From a virus: a stretch of 36,443 bases of DNA. The stretch's first letter is position 1; every line of letters starts with the position of its first letter. The notes beneath the pieces were generated by a model. The model did not search any database and had not been told where the DNA came from. It was given only the letters and a program-made list of their open reading frames with translations. Shown here in pieces: positions 7,862-15,608 of the stretch. Made by a program: the position numbers and the translations under genes. The stretch covers positions 1 to 36,443 of IMG/VR virus record IMGVR_UViG_3300048694_000673. The stretch is one strand, 5' to 3'.

Positions 7862-8773
7862 ATGAATGTTATTGTTACAGGTGGAGCTGGATTTATTGGA
7901 TCACATATAGTTGATCAACTTGTTGATAAAGGTTATAAAGTTAAAGTTATTGATAATGAATCATCAACAGTTCATGAGAGATTTTATTATAATAGAGAAG
8001 CTGATTATTATCCATTTGATATAACTGATTATGAATCAACACGAAATCTATACAATGACGTTGATTTTGTGTTTCATTTAGCGGCTGAGTCAAGAATTCA
8101 GCCAGCTATTGAAAATCCCATTCTAGCTATTAAAACTAATACATTAGGTACAGGAACCGTATTACAATGTGCAAGAGAAGCTGGTGTTAAAGGAGTTATA
8201 TACTCATCAACATCTTCTGCGTATGGATTGAGAAATAAAGGTGCGTTACATGAAGAATTATCTGATGATTGTTTAAATCCTTATTCAGTTTCTAAAGTAT
8301 CGGGTGAAAAACTATGTAAAATGTATTCAGATTTGTTTGGTTTATCTACAGTAGTTTTCAGATATTTTAATGTATATGGTCCGAGAGAACCTATTAAAGG
8401 TCCTTATGCACCTGTTGTTGGACTTTTCTTGAGACAGAGAAAAGATAATCAACCTTTAACTATTGTTGGTGATGGTAGTCAACGAAGAGATTTTACGCAT
8501 GTATATGATGTAGTTGATGCTAATATTAGAGCTATGGACAAGATTAAAGAAGGAACAGTGTATAAAGGTGAATTGATTAATATAGGTACAGGTCTTAATC
8601 ATTCTGTATTAGAATTAGCTATGAAAATATCAGATTCTATCAAGTTTATTCCACCTAGAATTGGTGAAGCTAAAGAAACATTGGCTAATACTACAAAAGC
8701 ACATAAACTTCTTGGATGGATTCCAAAGGGAAACATTTTAAAATATATTCAGGAAGAATTGGAGAAAAAATGA
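7862..8773 (+). CDS. NAD-dependent nucleotide-sugar epimerase/dehydratase (GalE-like)
   Basis: Extended short-chain dehydrogenase/reductase acting on a nucleotide sugar. The Rossmann NAD motif GGAGFIGS is at residues 7-14, with acidic D31 after the second strand. The catalytic triad is present as SSTSSAYG (115-122) and Y141-SVS-K145. YFNVYGPRE and the substrate-side GDGSQRRDFTHVYDV follow in the usual order. The length of 303 residues is normal. Together with the mutase at 10150, the simplest role is making UDP-galactose from UDP-glucose, but other epimerases share all these motifs. GGAG precedes the ATG, and the end overlaps the methyltransferase by 4 nt. Confidence 0.88.
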   Translation: MNVIVTGGAGFIGSHIVDQLVDKGYKVKVIDNESSTVHERFYYNREADYYPFDITDYESTRNLYNDVDFVFHLAAESRIQPAIENPILAIKTNTLGTGTVLQCAREAGVKGVIYSSTSSAYGLRNKGALHEELSDDCLNPYSVSKVSGEKLCKMYSDLFGLSTVVFRYFNVYGPREPIKGPYAPVVGLFLRQRKDNQPLTIVGDGSQRRDFTHVYDVVDANIRAMDKIKEGTVYKGELINIGTGLNHSVLELAMKISDSIKFIPPRIGEAKETLANTTKAHKLLGWIPKGNILKYIQEELEKK

Positions 8774-9357
8774 ATATATTTCTTGATTTAGGAACTCATT
8801 ATGGACAAGGTTTAAGAGAGTTTATTGATAGATTCAAAATGGATAGCAGTTGGATTATCCATACATTCGAAGCTAATCCTAATACCTATAAAGTCTTTAT
8901 GGATGAATATCATAAATTAACACCTTGGGTAATACCACACAATGAAGCTGTTTCTGCTCATTATGGCACATTGACTGTTAATATTGAGACACCTCCCAAT
9001 GAAGATGCAACAGGAATGGGTTCTTCTGTGATTGATCTTGATAACTGGAATCCTTGGGGCGGTGAATTACGTCAAAATTTTAATACAAAGGCTACTGTTC
9101 CATGTATTGATCTATCCGATTTCATTTCTAAGAACTTCAAAGAAGATGATACTTTGATAATCAAGATGGACATTGAGGGTTCAGAATATGAAACTCTTGA
9201 AAAGATGATTAATGATAATATCATGGAAAGAGTTAATTTCATTGCTGTTGAATGGCATTCCAGATTCTTTGTGAAGAAATTAGAAATAGAAGAAAAAGAA
9301 AGAAATATTATTAAAAGAATAAATGAACTTAACATTAATTTGGAATCGTGGAAATGA
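8770..9357 (+). CDS. FkbM-family SAM-dependent methyltransferase
   Basis: A 195-residue Rossmann-fold methyltransferase. The start at 8770 is an ATGA overlap with the epimerase, with GGAG 6 nt upstream. A reading from 8716 would run back into the epimerase gene. DLGTHYGQG near residue 5 is motif I for S-adenosylmethionine, HTFEANPNTY near residue 33 contains the acidic ribose-binding residue, and LIIKMDIEGSEYETL near residue 130 is the signature of the FkbM type (xKxDIEGxE). FkbM enzymes usually O-methylate sugars, which fits the surrounding glycosyltransferases. The target is unknown. Confidence 0.85.
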   Translation: MNIFLDLGTHYGQGLREFIDRFKMDSSWIIHTFEANPNTYKVFMDEYHKLTPWVIPHNEAVSAHYGTLTVNIETPPNEDATGMGSSVIDLDNWNPWGGELRQNFNTKATVPCIDLSDFISKNFKEDDTLIIKMDIEGSEYETLEKMINDNIMERVNFIAVEWHSRFFVKKLEIEEKERNIIKRINELNINLESWK

Positions 9358-10157
9358 GTCAAGGCTATTTTTTAATTGCTTTAGGAAAAAGATATATTGA
9401 TGAATGCTGTCTCTTAGCAAATACTATACGAAAATCAGGTGATCAAAGACCTATAAGTCTATTAGTTCATGATGAAGATAAAGATTACGCAAAAGAAAAA
9501 GAATTATTTGATAAGTTAGTTTCATTTGAACCTTTATCTGGTTTATATTATCAATGTGAGACAAACTTTGAGAAGTATTGTCTATATCCACGAGTTAATT
9601 TCGATTATTACATACCTTACGACGAAAACATCATTGTGGATAGTGATGTTTTGTGTCAGTATAATCCCGATCATGTTTGGAATTTCTGTCAGAATAACAA
9701 TTACGGTATTGTTATGCAAGGTAGAATCAATGATCCAAATTGGCATTGGGGTACTATTGGAGAAGTATCTAAAGAAGTTGGTAAGCATGTTCCTCATGTA
9801 CATGGTGGATTTTTCTATTTGAGAAAAAATACTTTTCTTACACCATTCTTTGAGTGCGCCAAGCATGTATTTTTTAATTATGATAAGTATAAATGTAAAA
9901 GATATTTCCGTGGCGGCAGAGTAGATGAAATTCTTTTTGCTATCAGTTATGCTCATTTTGGTATTGAGCCAGTCGAATTTGATGAATATCCTATAATGAC
10001 ATTCAATTATTCATCTAATATTGATGTTCCATCCAAGCTGCAAACAGAAGGTGGACAGAATATAGAAATGAATAATTATCCTCCATTTATTCATATGTTT
10101 GACAAAATGGAAGGTAATGAATTTCAGAATTTGTATAGGAAAATAATGAATGTATGA
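9354..10157 (+). CDS. Putative glycosyltransferase, GT8-like
   Basis: A 267-residue protein starting at an ATGA overlap with the methyltransferase (an upstream GTG at 9348 is less likely). The N-terminus (YFLIALGKRYIDECCLLANTIRKSG) and ENIIVDSDVL near residue 98, a DSD form of the DxD motif, resemble GT8-type retaining glycosyltransferases. HVHGGFFYLRKN near residue 147 and the late IHMFDKMEG histidine fit the acceptor and metal sites. It overlaps the mutase gene by 8 nt. Fold assignment is fairly good; sugar specificity is not visible. Confidence 0.7.
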   Translation: MSQGYFLIALGKRYIDECCLLANTIRKSGDQRPISLLVHDEDKDYAKEKELFDKLVSFEPLSGLYYQCETNFEKYCLYPRVNFDYYIPYDENIIVDSDVLCQYNPDHVWNFCQNNNYGIVMQGRINDPNWHWGTIGEVSKEVGKHVPHVHGGFFYLRKNTFLTPFFECAKHVFFNYDKYKCKRYFRGGRVDEILFAISYAHFGIEPVEFDEYPIMTFNYSSNIDVPSKLQTEGGQNIEMNNYPPFIHMFDKMEGNEFQNLYRKIMNV

Positions 10158-11244
10158 TTATTTGATTGTGGGATCTGGTTTTTTTGGTTCCACTTTTGCA
10201 AGACTAGCAACAGATGATGGTAAAAAATGTCTTGTACTTGATAAAAGATCACATATTGGCGGAAATGCATACAGTTCAAGAACTTTAGATATCGATGTTC
10301 ATCAATACGGACCACATATTTTTCATACGAATTCCAAAGATATCTGGTCTTTTGTCAATAAGTTTTCTGAATTTAATAACTTCATCCTAACTCCTAAATC
10401 ATTTGTGAATGGTAGATTATACTCATTACCATTCAATATGAATACATTTCAAGAGATATGGAATATCATTAAACCAGATGACGCTAAAGCAATCATCGAA
10501 AAACAAAAGTTTAAAGGTATACCATCCAATCTAGAAGAACAAGCTTTAAGTCTGGTAGGTAAAGAAATATATGATCTTCTAATCAAAGGTTATACCCAAA
10601 AACAATGGAAAAAAGAACCAAAAGACTTACCATCTTTTATCATCAAACGATTACCAGTTAGATATACCTACGATAATAATTATTTTAATGATAGATATCA
10701 AGGCATACCCGTCGATGGATATGACAAACTGTTTGAAAGAATGTTAGATGGAATCGATGTTCAATTAAATACCGATTTTTTATCAGATAGAGAGTATCTG
10801 ACAAGAATGACAAAAAGAGTTGTATATACCGGTAAGATAGATGAATACTTTGATTATGAATATGGTGATTTAGAGTATCGTGGATTATCTTTTGTCCATG
10901 AAAAACTTGATGTAGAGAACTATCAAGGTACTGCTATGGTTAATTATCCTTCATTGGATGTACCCTGGACAAGAATAGTAGAACATAAGCATTTTACCGG
11001 TGTATCATCCAAATATACTATCATAACCAAAGAATATCCCGTATCATGTGGTAGAAATGATATTCCTTATTATCCTATAAATGACGAAAAAAACAATACA
11101 AATTACACAAAATACAAAGAAAAAGCTGCAAATGAGAGTAATGTTATCTTTGGAGGTAGACTTTCTGAGTATATGTACTATGATATGCATCAGGTAATAG
11201 GATCAGCTATGGCAAAGTATAGAAAAGAAAAAGATTATAAATAA
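10150..11244 (+). CDS. glf: UDP-galactopyranose mutase
   Basis: Flavoenzyme that converts UDP-galactopyranose to UDP-galactofuranose, the donor for galactofuranose-containing glycans. The FAD-binding motif is GSGFFGSTFARL near residue 8, followed by the second nucleotide strand (KCLVLDKRSHIGGNAYS) and HQYGPHIFHTNS, all highly characteristic of Glf. KGYTQKQWKKEP near residue 148 and RLPVRYTYDNNYFNDRYQG near 172 contain the family's substrate-binding tryptophan and arginine/tyrosines. FGGRLSEYMYYDMHQ near the end is the C-terminal FAD/substrate segment. The length of 364 residues is normal. It closes the sugar cassette, and a late promoter box overlaps its stop. Confidence 0.93.
   Translation: MYDYLIVGSGFFGSTFARLATDDGKKCLVLDKRSHIGGNAYSSRTLDIDVHQYGPHIFHTNSKDIWSFVNKFSEFNNFILTPKSFVNGRLYSLPFNMNTFQEIWNIIKPDDAKAIIEKQKFKGIPSNLEEQALSLVGKEIYDLLIKGYTQKQWKKEPKDLPSFIIKRLPVRYTYDNNYFNDRYQGIPVDGYDKLFERMLDGIDVQLNTDFLSDREYLTRMTKRVVYTGKIDEYFDYEYGDLEYRGLSFVHEKLDVENYQGTAMVNYPSLDVPWTRIVEHKHFTGVSSKYTIITKEYPVSCGRNDIPYYPINDEKNNTNYTKYKEKAANESNVIFGGRLSEYMYYDMHQVIGSAMAKYRKEKDYK
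11236..11243 (+). promoter_or_regulatory. T4-type late promoter box TATAAATA
   Basis: Exact TATAAATA overlapping the stop codon of the mutase gene and 30 nt upstream of the ATG at 11274. It has the same arrangement as the box at 4119, and both precede a gene or run of genes with a capsid-targeting-like leader. Confidence 0.7.
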
Positions 11245-11273
11245 TAAAAACCCTTATTTGCTGTAGAGGCAAA

Positions 11274-13241
11274 ATGAAATTTAAAGAATTCCTATTAGAA
11301 TCCGAGGAAAAACACGGCGTCTTAGCGTTTGGACGCATGAATCCTCCAACTACCGGTCATGAAAAATTAGTCAATAAGGTTAAAGAGATAGCCAAGGAAG
11401 TTGGTGGAGAACATCATGTTGTTCTTTCAGCATCCCAGGATAAAGCTAAAAATCCTCTTTCAGCCGCTCAGAAGCAAAAACATGCTAAACGAGCATTTCC
11501 AAATACCAATATATCGGTAGCTACCAAAGAACATCCAACATTCCTTCAACATGCTGCTAAACTTCATAAAGCAGGTGTTACTCATCTTCACATGATTGCA
11601 GGTTCAGATCGCACTGAAGAATATAAGAAAAAGCTTCATCAATACAATGGTACCCATAAAGGTGCATTATATAATTTCAAAAAGATAACTGTTCATAGTT
11701 CTGGTGAACGTGATCCGGATGCGGAAGGAACAGAAGGTATGTCAGCATCCAAGATGCGCGAACATGCTAAGAATGGTAATTATAACGAATTTAAAAAAGG
11801 TATACCTTCTCATGTATCACATGAACATGCCAAAGAGATGTATCATGATGTTAGAAAAGGTATGGGATTACATGAATCTGTAAATGAAGCATTTGATCAG
11901 ATGCTTACTGAAGGTGTTCATGATAGAGGTATATTTAAAGCTGTTTTCATGGCAGGTGGTCCAGGATCGGGTAAAGACTTTGTGATGAAGTCTATTTTTG
12001 GTGAATCGGGCAATGCAGCATATGGTACTAGTACCACATCAGGATTGATTGAGATTAATTCAGACAAAGCATTTGAGTATCTAATGGATCAAAATGGTTT
12101 AGATAAGAAGATGCCCGATTCAGAAGATCAGCAACGTGATGTGTTAAGAGGTAAAGCGAAGAATATTAAAGAACTTCGTCAAAGATTGGCTATATCTGGA
12201 AGAAATGGTTTAATTATAAATGGAACTGGTGATGATCCAGAAAAATATGGTCAATTAAATGATGTATTGAAAAAACTTGGTTATGAAACCAAGATGATAT
12301 TAGTCACTACTTCTGATGAAACATCCCAAGAAAGAAACAAGAAACGTGGTGCTAGTGGTAGTAGAGAAGTGAAAGAACCCATCAGAAAAGCAAAGTGGGA
12401 AGGTGTTCAGAAATCTAAAGATGCTTTCAAGGATATGTTTGGTGATGATTTTCTCGAATTTGATAATGATATAGATTTGAAATCAGATAAAGTACCAGAT
12501 GAATTGAAAAAACAAAAAACAGAAGAGCTTTTGAGTATTTTCAAAAATGTTAATAAATGGATCGATAAGCCAGTTAATGGTGAACAAGCTAAAAGCTGGA
12601 TTGGTGGTCAATTAAAATCATCTGATAATCTTCAAGTATCTAAACAAAAACCACCAGCTGGTTCTAATGCATCGGCACAAGCACAACAGATGGGTCTAGA
12701 ATATTATGGTTTTGGAAGATATGGTAAAGATGGTAAAACTATGTATCATAGCATTCATGATAGATTAGTACCTGTTGTTAAAGGTGTAAAAGAAAGTATT
12801 GATGATGATTTTGATGAAATTATTTCAGAGTCTTATGGATTGTCTGATGATTCTTCAAGAAGATTGCTTCTTTTAGGAACAGACATAAGTGAAGAAGATA
12901 CAGAAACAAGAATATCAACAATCGATAATTCTGATATATCAGAAACGGAGAATACTAATGAAAGCTTTAATAGAGAAGGTAAAAAAGTTATTTCAGAAGG
13001 AAGAATCTATAGTGATAGAGGAAATAGCTATAGTACCAGAAAAGAAGATGGAAGAAACGGATATCAAGAAATTGCCGAAGAAAAAGAGAAAGTACACAAA
13101 AAAATCAGTTTAAATAAATTGAAGATTAAATTAAATCTAAAGCCACAAAACATTGATGATGAGTTTGGTAAAACGGATCAGGATGATGCAATAGATGGAC
13201 CTGAATTTTTAAGACCTCCATTGGGAAGCACAAGGGATTAA
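11274..13241 (+). CDS. NadR-like fusion: cytidylyltransferase (NMNAT-like) domain plus P-loop kinase, with capsid-targeting-like leader
   Basis: A 655-residue modular protein. Residues 1-9 (MKFKEFLLE) resemble the T4 capsid targeting sequence and end in LLE. Residues about 14-195 form a nucleotidyltransferase domain with FGRMNPPTTGH (the (H/T)xGH site) and MSASKMR at 156-162, the counterpart of the ISxTxxR motif. Residues about 215-425 form a P-loop kinase with Walker A GGPGSGKD (228-235) and a zeta-toxin/polynucleotide-kinase-like layout. The C-terminal 200 residues are low-complexity, ending in a conserved-looking tail (DEFGKTDQDDAIDGPEFL). NMNAT plus kinase is the NadR architecture, so NAD synthesis is possible, but specificity is unproven. 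Protease-like sites (SVNE205, MLTE213, IISE519, VISE575) sit between modules. Confidence 0.8.
   Translation: MKFKEFLLESEEKHGVLAFGRMNPPTTGHEKLVNKVKEIAKEVGGEHHVVLSASQDKAKNPLSAAQKQKHAKRAFPNTNISVATKEHPTFLQHAAKLHKAGVTHLHMIAGSDRTEEYKKKLHQYNGTHKGALYNFKKITVHSSGERDPDAEGTEGMSASKMREHAKNGNYNEFKKGIPSHVSHEHAKEMYHDVRKGMGLHESVNEAFDQMLTEGVHDRGIFKAVFMAGGPGSGKDFVMKSIFGESGNAAYGTSTTSGLIEINSDKAFEYLMDQNGLDKKMPDSEDQQRDVLRGKAKNIKELRQRLAISGRNGLIINGTGDDPEKYGQLNDVLKKLGYETKMILVTTSDETSQERNKKRGASGSREVKEPIRKAKWEGVQKSKDAFKDMFGDDFLEFDNDIDLKSDKVPDELKKQKTEELLSIFKNVNKWIDKPVNGEQAKSWIGGQLKSSDNLQVSKQKPPAGSNASAQAQQMGLEYYGFGRYGKDGKTMYHSIHDRLVPVVKGVKESIDDDFDEIISESYGLSDDSSRRLLLLGTDISEEDTETRISTIDNSDISETENTNESFNREGKKVISEGRIYSDRGNSYSTRKEDGRNGYQEIAEEKEKVHKKISLNKLKIKLNLKPQNIDDEFGKTDQDDAIDGPEFLRPPLGSTRD
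12958..13113 (+). CDS. Possible small basic gene overlapping in another frame
   Basis: A 51-residue reading frame fully inside the 11274 gene, shifted against it. It has a strong ribosome-binding site (GGAG at 12947-12950, 7-nt spacing before ATG 12958) and a protein-like composition: an amphipathic start (MKALIEKVKKLFQKEE) and a lysine-rich tail (KLPKKKRKYTKKSV). In the main frame this stretch is polar low-complexity sequence. It may be a real overlapping gene or a by-product of AT-rich coding. Confidence 0.35.
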   Translation: MKALIEKVKKLFQKEESIVIEEIAIVPEKKMEETDIKKLPKKKRKYTKKSV

Positions 13242-13242
13242 C

Positions 13243-13821
13243 ATGAAAAATCTTAAGAATTATCTTACTGAATTAGATGAAAAGCTTCAAGAGACAACTA
13301 TAAGTGAGGCTATTGACTGGCATGTAAAAGAACAAGTACCATTGATTGAATCTATTTTTCGAGTTGGTTCAGAGAAATATTTTCAATTATTTCGTGAAGC
13401 AAGAGAGATGTTGAATAATGGTGCATTTGATCATTCATCATTAACTAATCTTGATCTTTCTATTTTAAGAGAAACTGATTTAGGTATTATTGTTGAACAT
13501 GAAGGTAAAATGGTACCATTAGATTGTCCTATGATTGAAGAGGAAGAGAAGCATCCTCCTATTGGACAGCCAAAGCGTGGTGGAACTAAGAAGTTTTATG
13601 TATATGTGAGGAAACCTGATGGTGGTATCAAGAAAGTAAGTTGGGGTGATACTACAGGATTATCTGTTAAGATGAATAATCCTGAGAGAAGAAAGTCATT
13701 TGCTGCAAGGCATAAGTGTTCTATTCAGAAAGATAGAACAAGTGCTGCATATTGGGCATGTAATACTCCTCGATACGCAAAGAGTTTAGGATTATCTGGT
13801 GGTGGAAACTTCTATTGGTAA
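13243..13821 (+). CDS. Conserved phage protein with capsid-targeting-like leader
   Basis: A 192-residue protein, one nucleotide after the previous gene. Residues 1-10 (MKNLKNYLTE) align without gaps to the T4 capsid targeting sequence and end in LTE; a second site of the same kind (TISE22 before A23) follows. The C-terminal 100 residues (KKFYVYVRKPDGGIKKVSWGD, then a Cys/Trp-containing AAYWACNTPRYAKSLGLSGGG) form a module that I recall as common in marine phage proteins with no known function. Cys and basic residues in ARHKCSIQKDR...YWAC could bind a metal, but only two cysteines are present. Its end overlaps the next gene by 23 nt. Confidence 0.75.
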   Translation: MKNLKNYLTELDEKLQETTISEAIDWHVKEQVPLIESIFRVGSEKYFQLFREAREMLNNGAFDHSSLTNLDLSILRETDLGIIVEHEGKMVPLDCPMIEEEEKHPPIGQPKRGGTKKFYVYVRKPDGGIKKVSWGDTTGLSVKMNNPERRKSFAARHKCSIQKDRTSAAYWACNTPRYAKSLGLSGGGNFYW

Positions 13822-14080
13822 TCCATATAATGATACGAGAACAGGAAGTGTTATAAATCGTATTTTTTCGAAAGATGTTGATGAGAGTGAATTGATTTGG
13901 CATCGTGATAGGAAAGATAGAAAGATAAAAGTTTTAAGTGGTATTGATTGGAAATTACAGATGGATAATGAAATGCCTGTTGTAATGGAAGAGAATATGG
14001 TGTATTATGTGGAAAAAGAAGTGTTTCACAGGATAATAAAAGGTAAAGAAGATTTAATAATCGAAATAGAAGAGGATTAA
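13799..14080 (+). CDS. Small cupin-like phage protein
   Basis: A 93-residue protein with a GTG start (AGG 8 nt upstream) inside the end of the previous gene; GTG 13802 is an alternative. ELIWHRDRKDRKIKVLSG, followed by WKLQMDNEMPVVMEENMVYYVEKEVFHRIIKG, alternates strands and turns and places H34 and a later H in the positions of a small beta-barrel cupin, as in similar small proteins of T4-like phages. A metal-binding or sugar-binding role is possible. The function is unknown. Confidence 0.65.
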   Translation: MVETSIGNPYNDTRTGSVINRIFSKDVDESELIWHRDRKDRKIKVLSGIDWKLQMDNEMPVVMEENMVYYVEKEVFHRIIKGKEDLIIEIEED

Positions 14081-14081
14081 A

Positions 14082-14342
14082 GTGTTAATAAGAGTTTTGA
14101 GTCGAGAGCAAACATTAAATTCAGCATCAAACACAACTGTTAATAATGCTGTCGTTGTTAGACTTGTACATATTGGTTCACAAGAGCATTTGATAACTAT
14201 CGCCGATGGCTCCGGAACAAATACAGGAACAATTACATTATTAACCAACAGTGAAGTCATTATTGAAAAAGATAGAACAGAGACATTGCAAGTTGATACG
14301 GGTAGTGATGTGAAAGCAGTATCAATTGCATATAAGAATTAA
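14082..14342 (+). CDS. Small probable structural protein
   Basis: An 86-residue protein with a GTG start, supported by GAGGA about 7 nt upstream, 1 nt after the previous gene. It is rich in Thr, Asn, Ser and Val with alternating beta-strand pattern (HLITIADGSGTNTGTITLLTNSEVIIEK), typical of small phage virion proteins. No cysteines, membrane segment or known motif. It resembles small proteins encoded near head genes of marine myoviruses, so a minor virion part is likely, but this rests on composition and context. Confidence 0.6.
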   Translation: MLIRVLSREQTLNSASNTTVNNAVVVRLVHIGSQEHLITIADGSGTNTGTITLLTNSEVIIEKDRTETLQVDTGSDVKAVSIAYKN

Positions 14343-14365
14343 ATTAATAAGAAAAGGAAATAAAA

Positions 14366-15607
14366 ATGTTTAATGATAAACTAACAAAAAATATTGCCGA
14401 AGCAGCAGCAAAAATTATGCAAGAGGATCTTAAGGGTATGCAAAAGAAATTAGATATTAATGAAGCTGTAAAACCAAGTTATCAACATTATAAAAGGGAA
14501 GTTCTTCCTTTATATCATAAACATGGTTTATCGCCAGAATTTGCTAAAGCTGTTGATGATCATGTTAAAAAATATGGTGATCAGCAAGTTTATAATCATC
14601 ATGGCGATGCAGGTGGTGGAATGCCACATTGGTTTGATAGCGATAAACAAAAAGTAAAATCTTTAAAACCTCATAAAGGTTATGATGTTAATGAAGGTAT
14701 TGAAGATCGTTTAGAAGCTGCTCGCGCGAAAGCAAAAGCTGCTGGTAAGCCAGTAAATCCACCCGCAAAACCAGCAGCAACTAATATTCGTAAAGTATCA
14801 GGAACAGCATATGGTGGTTCAGCACAAAAAGATGAACCAGAATCAGATGATGACAATAAAAGTGTTGATACACCAAAACGTGGTCGTGGACGTCCAAAAG
14901 GTAGTACAAATGTGCGTCGTTATGACACAAAAGTTTATTCAGATGAGCCAGAAGCACCAAAACGTGGTCGTGGACGTCCAAAAGGTTCGAAAAATAAAGT
15001 CAAGCTTCAAGGTGAATCATTTTCAGAAATTATGGAAGATTTAAAAACTGGTGGATTGAAAGCATTATATGATCATGTTATATTAGAAGAAATCATTGAA
15101 GAAGAGCCAGACAATGAACAATTCACAAAAGAATTGGAAAAACAAAAGAGAAAAGAAGCTGGAACAGCTAAAGATGATGAAAAGGCAAAGGTAGCTAAGG
15201 CATCAGTGCAAGCTGTTAAGAATGAAGAAGTTGAGAATGAAGAAGTTGAATTAACAGAAGAAGAAAAATCTGAATTAAAGGTTGGTGATAAGGTTCATGC
15301 TGGATATAGATATAAAGGTGGTGCAGGATATAAAGGCATTGTACATAAAGTAGAACCTGATCATGTTTTAATTAATGTTGGTAAAGATAGATTTGGTGAA
15401 AAGATTGTAAAAGCTTCTCATAAAGTTGTGACGAAAGAGGAAGTTGAAGCGATTGAAGAGCGCGAATTGACTCCAGCGGAGACAGAAAAGAAAGAAGAAA
15501 TTGTTAAGTCAATGAAGAAAAATATGGCTGGATTTAAGGAACGCTATGGTAAGAGAGCAAAAGAGGTAATGTACGCTACAGCTACAAAGTCAGCTAAAGG
15601 TGAGTAA
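14366..15607 (+). CDS. Modular AT-hook DNA-binding protein, probable internal head protein
   Basis: A 413-residue charged protein built of short modules. Two AT-hooks (KRGRGRPKGS at about 171-180 and 199-208) predict binding to the minor groove of AT-rich DNA, which fits this genome. Residues 304-355 (LKVGDKVHAGYRYKGGAGYKG...) look like an SH3/KOW-type barrel. Residues 380-408 (KSMKKNMAGFKERYGKRAKEVMYATATK) are a helical tail I recall in many marine phage proteins. Sites of the (V/I/L)xE-small residue type occur at IAE12, INE33, VNE110 and possibly LTE298. DNA-binding in the head or soon after entry is inferred. Start ATG 14366 has AAGGA upstream. Confidence 0.75.
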   Translation: MFNDKLTKNIAEAAAKIMQEDLKGMQKKLDINEAVKPSYQHYKREVLPLYHKHGLSPEFAKAVDDHVKKYGDQQVYNHHGDAGGGMPHWFDSDKQKVKSLKPHKGYDVNEGIEDRLEAARAKAKAAGKPVNPPAKPAATNIRKVSGTAYGGSAQKDEPESDDDNKSVDTPKRGRGRPKGSTNVRRYDTKVYSDEPEAPKRGRGRPKGSKNKVKLQGESFSEIMEDLKTGGLKALYDHVILEEIIEEEPDNEQFTKELEKQKRKEAGTAKDDEKAKVAKASVQAVKNEEVENEEVELTEEEKSELKVGDKVHAGYRYKGGAGYKGIVHKVEPDHVLINVGKDRFGEKIVKASHKVVTKEEVEAIEERELTPAETEKKEEIVKSMKKNMAGFKERYGKRAKEVMYATATKSAKGE

Positions 15608-15608
15608 T

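Noticed and set aside
9526-9956. Overlapping ORFs on both strands of the GT8-like gene
   Set aside because: Both lack ribosome-binding sites and show hydrophobic, Ile/Thr-rich translations typical of AT-rich shadow frames.
14781-15044. Alternative-frame ORFs over the AT-hook region on both strands
   Set aside because: They are created by the repeated CCAAAACGTGGTCGTGG coding for the hooks; the translations are simple repeats (VVVDVQK, LLDVHDHVL).
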